Positions 39,393 through 50,120 of a stretch of DNA of 64,000 bases are shown here, piece after piece. Within the stretch, counting starts at the first letter, position 1. Each line of letters opens with the position of its first letter. The notes below the pieces were generated by a model, which worked only from the letters and a program-made list of their open reading frames with translations, was not told where the DNA came from and did no database searches. The stretch spans positions 1-64,000 of the forward strand of contig NZ_JMPR01000011.1 in the NCBI RefSeq assembly GCF_000735525.1, in the 5' to 3' direction. The translations under genes were made by a program, and so were the position numbers. Source of the stretch: Tatumella ptyseos ATCC 33301 (lineage in GTDB: Bacteria > Pseudomonadota > Gammaproteobacteria > Enterobacterales > Enterobacteriaceae).

Positions 39393-40364
39393 TTAGCGAT
39401 CCAGTAGTGCCTGTATTTTTGTATCTACGGCATCGGCAGTGATGTCGCCCATAGTGTTACCGGCTGGCGGACGCAGTGCTATCTGGTTTTTTCCATAACC
39501 GCCAATTAACCCGGGGTCTGTCGGGCCATATAAAGTAATGTTAGGGCGGTCCAGTGCCGCGGCCAGGTGGCTAAGGCCCGTATCCACAGAAATAATGACT
39601 TTTGCACCGGCCAGCTCACGGGCAACTTCTGCCAGTGACAGTTTTGGCAAAACAGTGACCTGTTCTGAGCCGGTCGCCAGCCGTGCCGCACGCTGATATT
39701 CGGCCTCTGTGCCCCACGGCAGCTTGACGGTATAACCCTGCTGAGTAACGCGATGAATAAGCGCTTGCCAGTGTTCTTCCGGCCAGTGTTTATTATCACG
39801 AGTCGTGGAATGCAGAAAGACCATATATTTTCCGGCATCGTCCGGCAAATCATGAATAAAATGCCTGGCAATTGCGTAATCACCCTGCGTTACCGGCTTT
39901 TCATACCCCAGACTTTTGGCAAATAATTGCCGGGTACGTTCAACGGCATGCTGTTGCAGAGGTATGGAATGTCGTTTGTCATACCACCAGCAGGCGAATG
40001 GCTCGCGCACGCTACTTTTGTCGGCCCCGTGTTTGGTTCCGTGGGCCAGTCGGGTCACCAGCGCGGCGCTTTTGATAAGCCCCTGAGCATCAATAATCGC
40101 ATCATACTCACGCAGTCGCAGACGTTGCTTGAAGCGAAAGCGTTCTTCCCGCTGTTGCGTTCCAAACCAGTGCTTACGCCAGCGTCTGATAGCGACCGGC
40201 AGTACCTGATCGACCGCAGGATGCCACCCCGGGATCTGGCTGAAATTTTCTTCGACGACCCAGTCAAAGCGGATGCCGGGAATAGCCTGCATGGCATCAG
40301 TTAATGCCGGGAGGGTATGGATCACATCTCCCATGGAAGATGTTTTAACAATCAGGACCTGCAT
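39393..40364 (-). CDS. waaC: LPS heptosyltransferase I
   Basis: Adds the first heptose to Kdo. The 323-aa family 9 enzyme starts MQVLIVKTSSMGDVIHTLPAL, with KHGADKSSVREPFACWWYDK in the middle and ISVDTGLSHLAAALDRPNITLYGPT at the ADP-heptose site. It follows waaF directly, with 0 nt between them, in the hldD-waaF-waaC operon. Confidence 0.96.
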   Translation of the reverse strand: MQVLIVKTSSMGDVIHTLPALTDAMQAIPGIRFDWVVEENFSQIPGWHPAVDQVLPVAIRRWRKHWFGTQQREERFRFKQRLRLREYDAIIDAQGLIKSAALVTRLAHGTKHGADKSSVREPFACWWYDKRHSIPLQQHAVERTRQLFAKSLGYEKPVTQGDYAIARHFIHDLPDDAGKYMVFLHSTTRDNKHWPEEHWQALIHRVTQQGYTVKLPWGTEAEYQRAARLATGSEQVTVLPKLSLAEVARELAGAKVIISVDTGLSHLAAALDRPNITLYGPTDPGLIGGYGKNQIALRPPAGNTMGDITADAVDTKIQALLDR

Positions 40365-41411
40365 TTATTCTCCTGCGGGGCTAAGTAATAAAGTCAGCTC
40401 ATCCATAACACGTGCAGGTGTAATATCAATCAGACTCTGATGATAACCAAGGTCAGTGTCGCCTTTTCGGATTTTATGATAGCCAGTGATCAGACGGATC
40501 ACCCGTGCTTTATCTGATAACGGAGGCGTAAAATCGGGGCTGCTGGGGCCATATAACGCGACCAGTGGCCGGTCAAGCGCCGCGGCAATGTGCATAAGCC
40601 CGGAATCATTACTGACAACCGCCGCGCATCTTGCCAGCAGCACCACCGCCTGTTCCAGGCTGGTTTTTCCGGCCAGATTATGGCAGCAGGCATTGTCATC
40701 GTCATCCAGACTGTGGCGGATATCTTCCCCGACATCGTGATCTTTTTCTGAACCGAACAGTACAACCCGGTAACCCCGGGCGATGAGTTTCTGAGCCAGC
40801 ACAGCATAGTGATAATGTGGCCAGCGTTTCGCCGGGCCGAACTCAGCGCCGGGGCAAAAACCGACGACAGGCCGGTCACCCGGCAGGGAGAATAATCCAG
40901 CGGTCTCTGTTTTTTCTGATTCACTGACGGAAAGCTTTGGCCATAACAGCGGCTGAGGCAGGTCGGCTGCGGAGGCTATTGTCCCCGCGTCATACGCCAG
41001 TGCGACGTAGCGCTCTACCATCAGCGGAAAGTCCGTTTTATTCAGCGTTCTGGCATCGTTAAGTACGCCATAGCGCATTTCTCCGCGCCAGCCGGTGCGT
41101 GTTTTTATCCCCGCAAAGAAAGGAACCAATGCAGATTTAAACGAGTTAGGTAATACATAGGCCTGGTCATAATGACTGCTACGTAGTGATCGGCCAATCT
41201 GTCTCCTTTCCCCTAATGCCAGAGCGCCATGCCCGAGGGGCATCGCCAGAGCCTCATTCACTTCGGGCATTCTCGACAATAAAGGGCGACACCAGGCCGG
41301 AGCCATCACATCAATGATAGCCTCCGGATAGCGTGTCTTCAGTGTACGATAGAGACTTTGTGACATCATCATATCGCCAACCCATGAAGGGCCGATCACC
41401 AGTATTTTCAT
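40365..41411 (-). CDS. waaF: LPS heptosyltransferase II
   Basis: Adds the second heptose. The 348-aa product begins MKILVIGPSWVGDMMMSQSL and has the conserved GFCPGAEFGPAKRWP and SNDSGLMHIAAALDRPLVALYG motifs. It sits between hldD (14 nt upstream) and waaC. Confidence 0.96.
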   Translation of the reverse strand: MKILVIGPSWVGDMMMSQSLYRTLKTRYPEAIIDVMAPAWCRPLLSRMPEVNEALAMPLGHGALALGERRQIGRSLRSSHYDQAYVLPNSFKSALVPFFAGIKTRTGWRGEMRYGVLNDARTLNKTDFPLMVERYVALAYDAGTIASAADLPQPLLWPKLSVSESEKTETAGLFSLPGDRPVVGFCPGAEFGPAKRWPHYHYAVLAQKLIARGYRVVLFGSEKDHDVGEDIRHSLDDDDNACCHNLAGKTSLEQAVVLLARCAAVVSNDSGLMHIAAALDRPLVALYGPSSPDFTPPLSDKARVIRLITGYHKIRKGDTDLGYHQSLIDITPARVMDELTLLLSPAGE

Positions 41412-41425
41412 CGCGATAAGCTCTC

Positions 41426-42358
41426 TTAAGCTTTATGATTCAGCCAAGCCATATACTCTGTCACACCTTCAGCCACGGTTTTGAAAGGCTTATCATAGCC
41501 AGTCGACCGCAGGTTAGTGAGATCCGCCTGAGTATATTCCTGATAACGTCCTTTCAGCTTTTCCGGGAAAGGAATGTATTCCACTTCACCCTCACCGTGC
41601 CAGGCAAGCACAGCATCGGCAACGGCCTGGAAAGACTCTGCCCGGCCGGTACCGCAGTTATAAATACCTGAAACGTGGTTTTCCCAGCACCACAGGTTGA
41701 CGGCCGCAACATCCTGAACATAGATAAAGTCACGCTGGAAGTTTTCGCTGCCGGCGAACAGTTTCGGGTTTTCACCCTGATTAATTTGAGTATTCAGGTG
41801 GAAGGCGACGCTGGCCATGCTGCCTTTATGCCCTTCGCGCGGACCATATACATTGAAATAACGGAAACCACAGACCGGTGATTCGGCTTCCGGCAGAATG
41901 CTGCGCACATAATGATCGAACAGCATTTTTGAGTAACCGTACACATTGAGTGGTGCTTCGTACTGACGCTCTTCTATAAAATTATCATTCCGGCCGCCGT
42001 AAGTTGCTGCAGAAGAGGCATACAGGAACGGGATCTGGCGTTCAAGACAGAAATGCAGCAGCTCTTTTGAGTACTGATAGTTATTATCCATCATGTACTT
42101 ACCGTCCCACTCCGTCGTTGAGGAGCAGGCACCCTGATGGAAAATAGCGTCGATAGGGCCAAAATCGTCACCCGCCATCAAACTGACAAGGAATTCTTCC
42201 TTATCCATATAATCGCTGATATTCAGATCAGCCAGATTGACAAATTTTGTACCATCTTTCAGGTTATCTACGACCAGAATGTCGGTATATCCACGGTCAT
42301 TTAGCGCTTTAACAATATTGCTGCCGATCATGCCGGCGCCACCAGTTACGATAATCAT
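41426..42358 (-). CDS. hldD: ADP-L-glycero-D-manno-heptose 6-epimerase
   Basis: Supplies the ADP-L,D-heptose used by WaaC, WaaF and WaaQ. The 310-aa SDR enzyme has the NADP-binding [17 protein letters not shown], the catalytic YGYSK (Tyr-Lys pair near residue 140) and [20 protein letters not shown]. First gene of the core operon. Its promoter should lie in 42359-42600, which also holds an inverted repeat, GGCACCCTTA/TAAGGGTGCC, that ends yibQ or hldD transcripts. Confidence 0.96.
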   Translation of the reverse strand: MIIVTGGAGMIGSNIVKALNDRGYTDILVVDNLKDGTKFVNLADLNISDYMDKEEFLVSLMAGDDFGPIDAIFHQGACSSTTEWDGKYMMDNNYQYSKELLHFCLERQIPFLYASSAATYGGRNDNFIEERQYEAPLNVYGYSKMLFDHYVRSILPEAESPVCGFRYFNVYGPREGHKGSMASVAFHLNTQINQGENPKLFAGSENFQRDFIYVQDVAAVNLWCWENHVSGIYNCGTGRAESFQAVADAVLAWHGEGEVEYIPFPEKLKGRYQEYTQADLTNLRSTGYDKPFKTVAEGVTEYMAWLNHKA

Positions 42359-42603
42359 AAGCGTGCCTTTCAGTAAGGACGTAGAGTCCGGAGAAACAGG
42401 TTGATATGGCTGAATGATACCATTTCACGCGGAGTAAAGGCAGAGGCCGTCATACCGCGTAACGTATCCCGGCGCACGGTAAAACATTTTTCAGAATTGA
42501 TGAGACAGAGAAAGGTAAGGTCGATATCCGGGAGGATGATCTTCAGCAGTCGGCAGGAATTACGGCACCCTTACCGGTGGTTGATAAGGGTGCCTGTTAC
42601 TGC

Positions 42604-43527
42604 TTAAAAGAGCGCGCGAAGATCCCGGATAAACTGGCTGTTCTTCAGGCTGTTATAGATTATTGCAACCCCCTGAGACGGTTGTAACGGGGCTGATTTA
42701 TGCGCAGTACGGCACTGTTGTGTCATCTCTGATACCGCCGGAGCCTGTTTTTTAGCTCCGGTGTGTGTTGTTTGTTTCAGAGCGGCTTCGCCCTGTGACG
42801 GTAACGGGTTTTCATTCAGTAACTGGCTGGGCCGGACCAGGGTGATATCCGGCGGAAGCGTTGCCAGCATCTGTTGTAAAACCCTTACTGTGGCCGGATG
42901 AGGGTGTCCGATAGCAATGGCTGAGCCATCGCGCCTGGCGAGTGCGATGGCACGTAAAAACTGTTTTCGGATATCTGCGTCGTTCTGTGTATCATCAAGG
43001 AAGACTTTCCGCTTCAGTACCCGGACATGAGTCCCTTTTGAGGCAGGGATCGACTGACTGTTACCGATAGTCATGCTGTCGAGAAAATAAAAGTTGTAGT
43101 GGTTGAGTACCTGCATCACTTTTATCATGCCTGGCAGGCTGGACGTCATTTTACTGCCCATATGGTTGTTCAGCCCGACGGCATAAGGAACGTTCTGTAC
43201 AGCCCGCTTAATAATTTCGGCAATTTGGTCACTGCTCATGTCCGGAGTCAGGGTGTTTTTTTCCAGTGGCTGCTTGCTCAGAGGAGCCATGGGTAAATGG
43301 ATCAGGACTTCATGTCCTGTCTGATGTGCTCTGATGGCCATTTGCCTGGCATGAGTGGCATCCGGCAACACGGCAACTGAGATGGCTGCCGGCATTTGCA
43401 ATACTTGATTTTCTTCTTTAGGGCGATAGCCGAAGTCATCGATGACAATTGCCAGCTTACCGGCCAGCGCAGACTGACAAATCAGCATACCACCCAGAAA
43501 AGCGGCTATTTTCAGAGTCTGTGACAC
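42604..43527 (-). CDS. yibQ: Divergent polysaccharide deacetylase family protein YibQ
   Basis: A 307-aa protein with a signal peptide (cleavage after SALA, about residue 22), so periplasmic. The divergent deacetylase domain has KLAIVIDDFGYRP, HLPMAPLSK, GLNNHMGSK and IAIGHPHPATV. It follows envC with only a 1-nt gap. Co-expression with envC suggests a cell-wall role, but substrate and activity are not known. The extension after residue 240 is low in complexity and variable. Confidence 0.9.
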   Translation of the reverse strand: MSQTLKIAAFLGGMLICQSALAGKLAIVIDDFGYRPKEENQVLQMPAAISVAVLPDATHARQMAIRAHQTGHEVLIHLPMAPLSKQPLEKNTLTPDMSSDQIAEIIKRAVQNVPYAVGLNNHMGSKMTSSLPGMIKVMQVLNHYNFYFLDSMTIGNSQSIPASKGTHVRVLKRKVFLDDTQNDADIRKQFLRAIALARRDGSAIAIGHPHPATVRVLQQMLATLPPDITLVRPSQLLNENPLPSQGEAALKQTTHTGAKKQAPAVSEMTQQCRTAHKSAPLQPSQGVAIIYNSLKNSQFIRDLRALF

Positions 43528-43528
43528 A

Positions 43529-44830
43529 TTATTTCCCTAACCAGCTGAGAGGATTGACCGCCTGTCCCTGTCGACGTATTTCAAAATACAACGCAGAAAC
43601 ACCTTGCCCGCCACTGGTACCGACCAGCGCGATGGGTTGCCCTGCGCTGACTTGTTGACCGACATTCACCAGAGCGCTTTGGTTATAGCCATACAGCGTC
43701 ATATCACCTTTACCATGTTCTATCACAATAACCAGCCCGTACCCCTGCAGCCAGTCAGCCATAATGACACGCCCGTCAGCAATTGCTCTGACATCGGAAC
43801 CTTCAGGTGCGCCTATGACTAATCCTTTCCAGCGTAGTTCACCTTGTAATGTTTCACCAAACCGGTGTAACAGTTTGCCCCGTACCGGCCACGGATACTG
43901 GCCGGCAGGTCGTCCCAGTCCTCCCGTGCGGGCCATTAGCTCACGCTCACCGGTGGTCGGCTGGTAACTGGACCCGGACGCTTTGGCCTGAGCCTGACGC
44001 TGGCGAACCTGTTCTGCTTCCCGTGCCTCCTGCTCGGCGCGGGCTTTCGCTATCTGTTCTGCTCTGGCAATTTTTGCCTGCAGGCGGCTTTCGTTCTGGC
44101 GCATTTCCACCAGATCCGCCTGATCTTTTTCCAGCGAGGATTCCAGAATCGTCAGTGTGCGCTGACGCGCGCTTCTGGCCTGCTCCAGCCTGACCTGCTG
44201 GGCCTGATGTTGTCGGAGTAATTGTTGCTGTTGCTGCTGTTTCTGTTCCAGCACGCTTTTTTTCTCTGCCAGATCGGCCCGGGTCTGTTTCAGGTCAGTG
44301 ATATTTTGCTGACGGGCCTGATTGAGATACGTGAAATACGTCAGAATACGGTCATCACGTTGTCCTGCCTCACCACTGAGCAGCAGTTCGAGACCGCTGT
44401 GCTGCCCCTGCCGGAATGCAGCGTCCAGCTGCTGAGCCAGCAGATCTTCTTCGCGGTTTTGCTTATCTTGTAACGTGGCAATATTGCGGGCCAGGTCGCC
44501 GATATCACGGTTGATCCCGTCGAGCGTCAGTTGGGTCTGCCGTAATTGCCGGCTCGCCTGAGCGATGACTTTTTCCTGGCTTTGCAGTTGATCCAGTAAA
44601 TTACTGCGCTGAATTTTCTGAGTCCGGACATGTTTTTCCTTATCAGCAATATCCTGTCGGATAGAGTTCAGCTGTGCCTTACTATCGTCGGCCGTCTGGC
44701 CTGGAAAAGGAAAGCAAACGATGCCCGCATAAAGCAGGCTCATGACCAGCGGCAGCAGTTTCCGGGGCAACGTTTGTTGGCAGGATCCTGTTTCTGGCGA
44801 AATGCGGATTTCAGGCTTTTTTTTCGTCAT
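43529..44830 (-). CDS. envC: Murein hydrolase activator EnvC
   Basis: A periplasmic activator of amidases AmiA and AmiB at the division septum. The 433-aa product has a signal region (about residues 25-47), a long coiled coil (about 50-275, rich in Gln, Arg and Glu) and a C-terminal LytM domain (about 320-430). That domain lacks the full zinc ligand set (LYFEIRRQG at the end), as expected for a non-catalytic activator. In E. coli gpmM precedes envC; here it is missing and yibN is the divergent neighbour. Confidence 0.93.
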   Translation of the reverse strand: MTKKKPEIRISPETGSCQQTLPRKLLPLVMSLLYAGIVCFPFPGQTADDSKAQLNSIRQDIADKEKHVRTQKIQRSNLLDQLQSQEKVIAQASRQLRQTQLTLDGINRDIGDLARNIATLQDKQNREEDLLAQQLDAAFRQGQHSGLELLLSGEAGQRDDRILTYFTYLNQARQQNITDLKQTRADLAEKKSVLEQKQQQQQQLLRQHQAQQVRLEQARSARQRTLTILESSLEKDQADLVEMRQNESRLQAKIARAEQIAKARAEQEAREAEQVRQRQAQAKASGSSYQPTTGERELMARTGGLGRPAGQYPWPVRGKLLHRFGETLQGELRWKGLVIGAPEGSDVRAIADGRVIMADWLQGYGLVIVIEHGKGDMTLYGYNQSALVNVGQQVSAGQPIALVGTSGGQGVSALYFEIRRQGQAVNPLSWLGK

Positions 44831-45082
44831 AAGGAGACGATTATTTCACGATGCCTGACGCCTTACCAGCGTCGCCGGAGGGATTTAGTGTTTGTATCCG
44901 CTCATTAATGGCATAATCAGACAACAGGTAAGGGTTGAGCGCTGAATTGCAGGATTTATCGGCCAGGTCTCACATAAATTGAACCTTCGATGGTGTTAGT
45001 GTCTGTACATGGCAGGCTGCACAGGTATACTCAGAACCCTTATATTATCTAAATTTTGTCCGGTCTGGAGTTGTTACCCCTC

Positions 45083-45514
45083 ATGCAAGATATTATGGAA
45101 TTTGCACACAATCACCTGGTGCTTTGCCTCGCCTGGGTTGTCTTATTAGTCCTGGTGATTGTTACTACCTTTAAGGGGCTGTTTTCAAAAGTTAAAACCA
45201 TCAGTCGTGGTGAAGCGACGCATCTTATCAATAAGGCCAATGCAGTGGTGGTTGATGTGCGTTCACGTGATGACTTCCGCAGAGGTCACATTTCCGGTGC
45301 GGTGAACCTGGCCGCGGCTGAGGTGAAAAAAGGCAATCTGACTGAAATCGAAAAATTTAAAGATCAGCCAGTGATTGTTGCCTGTGCTACCGGACAGTCT
45401 GCCGGTGAGGCCGCAGCGCAGTTGAGTGCTGCCGGTTTTACTCAGGTTTCGGTATTGAAAGAAGGGATCAGTGGCTGGAATGGTGAAAACCTGCCGCTTG
45501 TTCGTGGAAAATAA
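45083..45514 (+). CDS. yibN: Rhodanese-like membrane protein YibN
   Basis: A 143-aa product from the ATG at 45083 ([11 protein letters not shown]), matching E. coli YibN; the TTG-initiated longer frame is rejected. One N-terminal membrane helix (about residues 11-30) is followed by a cytoplasmic rhodanese domain. The active-site Cys is in [12 protein letters not shown], which differs from the E. coli loop. The ending [10 protein letters not shown] is conserved. It is first in the yibN-grxC-secB-gpsA cluster. Confidence 0.92.
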   Translation: MQDIMEFAHNHLVLCLAWVVLLVLVIVTTFKGLFSKVKTISRGEATHLINKANAVVVDVRSRDDFRRGHISGAVNLAAAEVKKGNLTEIEKFKDQPVIVACATGQSAGEAAAQLSAAGFTQVSVLKEGISGWNGENLPLVRGK

Positions 45515-45533
45515 TGTCGCAGAGGTACTGACA

Positions 45534-45788
45534 ATGGCAATAATCGATATTTACACTAAGCAGACCTGCCCGTTCTGCCACCGTGCAAAAGCACTGTTAG
45601 AGAAGAAAGGGGCTGCATTTAATGAGATCCCTATTGATGGTGATGCCGAAAAACGCGCCGGAATGATCGAGCGCAGCGGGCGAACCACAGTACCTCAGAT
45701 TTTCATTAACGGAACACATATTGGCGGTTGTGATGACCTGTATGCCCTTGAGGCTGAACAGGGTCTGGACCCTTTATTACAAGCCTGA
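45534..45788 (+). CDS. grxC: Glutaredoxin 3
   Basis: An 84-aa cytoplasmic dithiol glutaredoxin starting at the ATG at 45534. Active site CPFC at residues 12-15, TVPQIFING with the cis-Pro, and GGCDDLYAL for glutathione binding. It lies between yibN and secB as in E. coli. Confidence 0.95.
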   Translation: MAIIDIYTKQTCPFCHRAKALLEKKGAAFNEIPIDGDAEKRAGMIERSGRTTVPQIFINGTHIGGCDDLYALEAEQGLDPLLQA

Positions 45789-45830
45789 TTTCCGGGCGGG
45801 ACTACTTTCAACTTAACAGGACCAAGTACC

Positions 45831-46289
45831 ATGTCAGAACAAAATAACAGTGAAATGACTTTCCAGATCCAGCGTGTCTACACTAAAGACATCTCTTTCG
45901 AAGCGCCAAATGCACCGCAGGTTTTCCAGAAAGAGTGGGAACCTGAAGTTAAACTGGACCTGGATACAGCATCCTCACAACTGGCTGACGGTATTTTTGA
46001 AGTCGTATTACGCGTCACCGTGACGGCGACAGTGGGTGAAGAAACTGCTTTCCTGTGTGAAGTACAGCAGGCGGGTATTTTCACTATCTCCGGCATTGAA
46101 GGAACTCAGATGGCACATTGCCTGGGTGCCTATTGCCCGAACATCCTGTTCCCTTATGCGCGCGAGTGCATTTCAGGTCTGGTGTCCCGTGGTACGTTCC
46201 CACAGCTGAACCTGGCACCGGTAAACTTTGATGCATTATTCATGAACTACCTGCAGGAACAGGAAGGTAGCGCTCCGCAGGAAGCCTGA
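45831..46289 (+). CDS. secB: Protein-export chaperone SecB
   Basis: A tetrameric chaperone that keeps preproteins unfolded and hands them to SecA. The 152-aa product has [40 protein letters not shown] and the C-terminal region [12 protein letters not shown]. Its TGA stop overlaps the gpsA ATG by 1 nt. Confidence 0.96.
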   Translation: MSEQNNSEMTFQIQRVYTKDISFEAPNAPQVFQKEWEPEVKLDLDTASSQLADGIFEVVLRVTVTATVGEETAFLCEVQQAGIFTISGIEGTQMAHCLGAYCPNILFPYARECISGLVSRGTFPQLNLAPVNFDALFMNYLQEQEGSAPQEA

Positions 46290-47308
46290 TGAATAGTCGT
46301 AGTGATTCTGTCAGTGTTATCGGTGCCGGTTCCTACGGCACCGCTCTGGCCATTACGCTGGCGCGTAATGGCCATCCGGTCGTTTTGTGGGGGCATAACC
46401 CGCACCATCTTGAACGTCTGCAGGCCGACCGTTGTAATACGGAATTTCTGCCGGATGTGACTTTCCCCGACAATCTGCTGATTGAGCCTTCTCTGGAAAA
46501 AGCGGTGGCGGCCAGCCAGGACATTCTGGTTGTGGTTCCCAGCCATGTCTTTGGTCAGGTGCTGAAGCAGATCCAGCCTTTGCTGGAAGCCGATTCCCGT
46601 CTGGTCTGGGCAACAAAAGGGCTGGAAAGTGAAACCGGAAGATTACTGCAGGATGTGGCGCGAGATATTCTCGGCCCGGCGATCCCGCTGGCTGTCATTT
46701 CCGGACCGACCTTTGCCCGGGAACTTGCCGCGGGGATGCCGACGGCTATAGCTCTGGCGTCTGCCAGTCCGGAATTTTCTGAAGCGTTACAACAGAAGTT
46801 GCATTGCGGAAAAAGCTTTCGTGTGTACAGCAACCATGACCTGGTCGGTGTACAACTGGGCGGTGCCGTGAAAAATGTGATTGCTATCGGGGCCGGAATC
46901 TCTGATGGTATAGGCTTCGGGGCGAATGCCCGAACGGCCTTAATCACTCGCGGACTGGCCGAGATGAGCCGCTTAGGTGTGGCGCTCGGGGCAGACCCGA
47001 CCACATTTATGGGAATGGCCGGACTGGGCGATTTGGTACTGACCTGTACGGACAATCAGTCGCGTAACCGGCGTTTTGGTATGTTACTGGGCCAGGGGAA
47101 CAGCGTCGATGTGGCAGAGAAAAGTATCGGCCAGGTTGTCGAAGGTTACCGAAATACTAAAGAAGTCAGAATACTGGCAGCCCGTACGGGGGTTGAAATG
47201 CCCATTACCGAGCAAATCTATCAGGTGCTGTATTGCGGGAAATCTGCCAGAGAGGCAGCCCTGTCTTTATTAGGCCGTGAAAGAAAAGATGAGAAAGAGG
47301 CGCTCTGA
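46289..47308 (+). CDS. gpsA: Glycerol-3-phosphate dehydrogenase [NAD(P)+]
   Basis: Makes sn-glycerol-3-phosphate for phospholipids by reducing dihydroxyacetone phosphate. The 339-aa product has the dinucleotide fold [19 protein letters not shown], the [16 protein letters not shown] motif and catalytic [12 protein letters not shown]. It is coupled to secB. Confidence 0.96.
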   Translation: MNSRSDSVSVIGAGSYGTALAITLARNGHPVVLWGHNPHHLERLQADRCNTEFLPDVTFPDNLLIEPSLEKAVAASQDILVVVPSHVFGQVLKQIQPLLEADSRLVWATKGLESETGRLLQDVARDILGPAIPLAVISGPTFARELAAGMPTAIALASASPEFSEALQQKLHCGKSFRVYSNHDLVGVQLGGAVKNVIAIGAGISDGIGFGANARTALITRGLAEMSRLGVALGADPTTFMGMAGLGDLVLTCTDNQSRNRRFGMLLGQGNSVDVAEKSIGQVVEGYRNTKEVRILAARTGVEMPITEQIYQVLYCGKSAREAALSLLGRERKDEKEAL

Positions 47309-47344
47309 GCAACGCGCTGAATAGTATTCCATCACTAAGTCTTT

Positions 47345-47368
47345 AAGCGCCTGTCCGGGCGCTTTTTT
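47345..47368 (+). terminator. gpsA terminator
   Basis: A GCGCC/GGGCGC hairpin followed by TTTTTT, between gpsA and cysE. It would separate the secB-gpsA transcript from cysE. Confidence 0.85.
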
Positions 47369-47383
47369 ATCGGGAGTTTAACG

Positions 47384-48205
47384 ATGTCGTCTGAAGAGTT
47401 AGCGCAAATCTGGGAAAGCATTATTACGGAAGCCAGGAGTCTGGCGGAAGGTGAACCTATGCTTGCCAGTTTTTTTCATGCGACACTGCTTAAACACGAA
47501 AATCTGGGCAGTGCCCTGAGCTATTTGCTGGCCAATAAACTGGCTAATCCTATTATGCCGGCCATTGCTGTCAGAGAAATTGTCGAAGAAGCTTACCGTA
47601 AAGACCCGTCAATGATCTTCTCTGCCGCCCGGGATGTCACCGCGGTTCGTCAGCGTGACCCGGCCGTGGATAAATACTCTACTCCGTTATTGTATCTGAA
47701 GGGGTTCCATGCGCTCCAGGCTTACCGTATCGGTAACTGGCTATGGAAAGAGGGACGTCGATCGCTGGCTGTTTATCTGCAGAATGAAATTTCCGTCTCA
47801 TTCGGGGTGGATATTCATCCCGCAGCGACTATCGGGTGCGGCATCATGCTGGATCATGCCACCGGTATTGTGGTCGGGGAAACGGCGATTATCGAAAATG
47901 ATGTTTCCATTCTGCAATCTGTCACTCTTGGCGGAACCGGAAAAACCTGTGGTGATCGTCACCCTAAAATCCGCGAAGGGGTGATGATTGGTGCAGGGGC
48001 AAAAGTTCTGGGTAACATCGACGTCGGGCGGGGGGCGAAAATCGGTGCAGGTTCAGTCGTTCTGCAACCGGTACCGCCTCATACGACGGTGGCTGGGGTG
48101 CCGGCAAGGATCGTTGGCAGGCCCGCCAGTGAAAAACCAGCCATGGATATGGATCAGCATTTCAATGGCACTATCCCGGGGTTTGAATTCGGGGATGGTA
48201 TCTGA
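47384..48205 (+). CDS. cysE: Serine acetyltransferase
   Basis: First step of cysteine synthesis: serine plus acetyl-CoA gives O-acetylserine. The 273-aa product has an N-terminal helical domain and a C-terminal left-handed beta-helix of hexapeptide repeats. It includes the catalytic DIHPAATIGCGIMLDHATG and GGTGKTCGDRHPKI. A GC-rich inverted repeat follows the stop (48207-48231) before convergent trmL. Confidence 0.96.
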   Translation: MSSEELAQIWESIITEARSLAEGEPMLASFFHATLLKHENLGSALSYLLANKLANPIMPAIAVREIVEEAYRKDPSMIFSAARDVTAVRQRDPAVDKYSTPLLYLKGFHALQAYRIGNWLWKEGRRSLAVYLQNEISVSFGVDIHPAATIGCGIMLDHATGIVVGETAIIENDVSILQSVTLGGTGKTCGDRHPKIREGVMIGAGAKVLGNIDVGRGAKIGAGSVVLQPVPPHTTVAGVPARIVGRPASEKPAMDMDQHFNGTIPGFEFGDGI

Positions 48206-48232
48206 ATCCGGCGCATGCGGCGCCGGCTTTAT

Positions 48233-48706
48233 TTACGCTTTAACCAGCGCCCCGGCATAGTCCAGCTGTCGCCAGGCCTCATAAACCACAACAGCCACTG
48301 AGTTTGATAAATTCATACTCCGGCTTTGCGGTACCATCGGGATACGTATTTTCTGCATCGCAGGTATACTTTCCAGTATTTCCGCAGGTAAACCACGGCT
48401 TTCCGGGCCAAACATCAGATAGTCACCTGCCTGCCATGCCACAGCACTATGGGCCGGAGTGCCTTTGGTGGTAAGCGCGAACAAGCGGGCAGGGTGTTCA
48501 CTGTCGAGAAAGGCCTGATAATTTGCATGACGGCGGATAGCCGTAAATTCATGGTAGTCCAGGCCGGCACGACGCAGGCGTTTATCATCCCAGGTAAATC
48601 CGAGGGGTTCAATTAAGTGCAATGAGAAACCGGTATTCGCACACAGACGAATGATATTACCGGTATTCGGTGGAATTTCTGGCTCAAATAAGACGATATT
48701 AATCAT
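48233..48706 (-). CDS. trmL: tRNA (cytidine/uridine-2'-O-)-methyltransferase TrmL
   Basis: Methylates the wobble ribose of two leucine tRNAs. From the ATG at 48706 ([20 protein letters not shown]) the product is 157 aa, as in E. coli; the 12-residue longer frame is not used. The SPOUT knot motifs are GPESRGLP and [23 protein letters not shown] (split by a short loop). In E. coli trmL is not next to cpxA, so this is a rearrangement junction. Confidence 0.94.
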   Translation of the reverse strand: MINIVLFEPEIPPNTGNIIRLCANTGFSLHLIEPLGFTWDDKRLRRAGLDYHEFTAIRRHANYQAFLDSEHPARLFALTTKGTPAHSAVAWQAGDYLMFGPESRGLPAEILESIPAMQKIRIPMVPQSRSMNLSNSVAVVVYEAWRQLDYAGALVKA

Positions 48707-48743
48707 AAAGGGCTCCCGCTCACGAGAGCCGCAGAATAACAAA

Positions 48744-50120
48744 TTATTCGCGTACAGAGTATAACGGTAGCCAGATAGTCAGACGTAATCCGCCTAACGG
48801 ACTGTCATCCGCTTTAACCCAGCCGTTATGCTGCTGCAATGCAGTATCGACAATTGCCAGTCCCAGACCTGTACCTCCGGATTCCCGATCTCTGGCTTCA
48901 TCCGTACGATAAAACGGCCTGAATATTTGTTCTCTGTCCTCAGGACTTACGCCTGGCCCGTCGTCGTCCACATGGATAGTGATACCGGAACGGTCAACAG
49001 AGAACTCCACACTGATGTGTGAATGCGAATAACGCAACGCATTACGGATAATATTTTCCAGCGCACTCTCCAGGGCGTGAGGGTTGCCGTACAACGGCCA
49101 TGGTCCTGGCGGATAGGGGATATCCATCTTTTTCCCCATTTGTTCCGCTTCAAACTGAGCGTCTTCCAGCACCCCGTTCCATAGCTGACTGGCTTTCATC
49201 GCTTCGCTGACCAGTGCATTGTTGTGCTGGGTACGGGAAAGCACTAATAAATCATTGATCATACCGTCCAGACGCTGGGCTTCTGTTTCAATCCGGGCAA
49301 GTTCCTTGCTCTCACCCGACCGACGGCGCAGGAGTGCGGTGGCCAGTTGCAGGCGTGTCAGCGGCGTTCTCAGCTCATGGCTGATGTCCGACAGTAATCG
49401 CTGCTGGGCCGTCATCATACGTTCAAGTGCACTGATCATCTGGTTAAAACTGGCGCCTGCGGCCAGGAACTCCTGAGGCCCTGATTCCAGTTCCGGGTGT
49501 TGCCTCAGGTTGCCCATGGCGACTTCGTCTGCGGCATACTTTAGTTTTCGGGCGGGTTTCGCCAGGCTCCATGCCAGCCATAACAGAAGCGGTGCACTGA
49601 TCAGCATGGTAACAATCAGCAGCAACAGAGGCCGGTCAAACAGAAGGTTAATAAAGTCCAGCTGAGAACTGGTGGCCGGGCGAACCATATAGAGCTGGTA
49701 ATTATCTTCACCATCCTGGACCGAAAAAGGCCCCACCATTTCTATACGGCCATAGGTTTTCTTTTGCGGATGATCAGCATTATCGGACTGGCCTATAAAA
49801 TTACGGATAATCTGCATTTCATTGTGGCGGGCACCAATAACCCGACCTTCAGAGGTGACCAGCAGAAGGTGCTGGCCCGGCGGGGCCCATTTATCGATAG
49901 CCCGATAGAGCCTGCGCCACCACATAAGATCATTGGGTGGGTCCTGTGCCAATTCTGCTTCCACATGCTGCTCAATCATCACTCCCTGGCGCTGTTCGCT
50001 TTCAAGGAGGGATGTCATTTGCCGTGAGTCGAGTTTCGGCAGCATAAGAACCAGCATCAACACTAATGCCAGTGTTAACCAGAATATAGCGAAGATGCGG
50101 GTAGTTAAGCTGCTGATCAT
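48744..50120 (-). CDS. cpxA: Envelope stress sensor histidine kinase CpxA
   Basis: Senses misfolded envelope proteins and phosphorylates CpxR. The 458-aa product has TM1 (about residues 8-28), a periplasmic sensor domain, TM2 (about 164-184) and a HAMP domain. The H-box [13 protein letters not shown] has the phospho-acceptor at His248, the same number as in E. coli. N and G boxes ([32 protein letters not shown]) complete it. It overlaps the cpxR stop by 4 nt. Confidence 0.96.
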   Translation of the reverse strand: MISSLTTRIFAIFWLTLALVLMLVLMLPKLDSRQMTSLLESEQRQGVMIEQHVEAELAQDPPNDLMWWRRLYRAIDKWAPPGQHLLLVTSEGRVIGARHNEMQIIRNFIGQSDNADHPQKKTYGRIEMVGPFSVQDGEDNYQLYMVRPATSSQLDFINLLFDRPLLLLIVTMLISAPLLLWLAWSLAKPARKLKYAADEVAMGNLRQHPELESGPQEFLAAGASFNQMISALERMMTAQQRLLSDISHELRTPLTRLQLATALLRRRSGESKELARIETEAQRLDGMINDLLVLSRTQHNNALVSEAMKASQLWNGVLEDAQFEAEQMGKKMDIPYPPGPWPLYGNPHALESALENIIRNALRYSHSHISVEFSVDRSGITIHVDDDGPGVSPEDREQIFRPFYRTDEARDRESGGTGLGLAIVDTALQQHNGWVKADDSPLGGLRLTIWLPLYSVRE

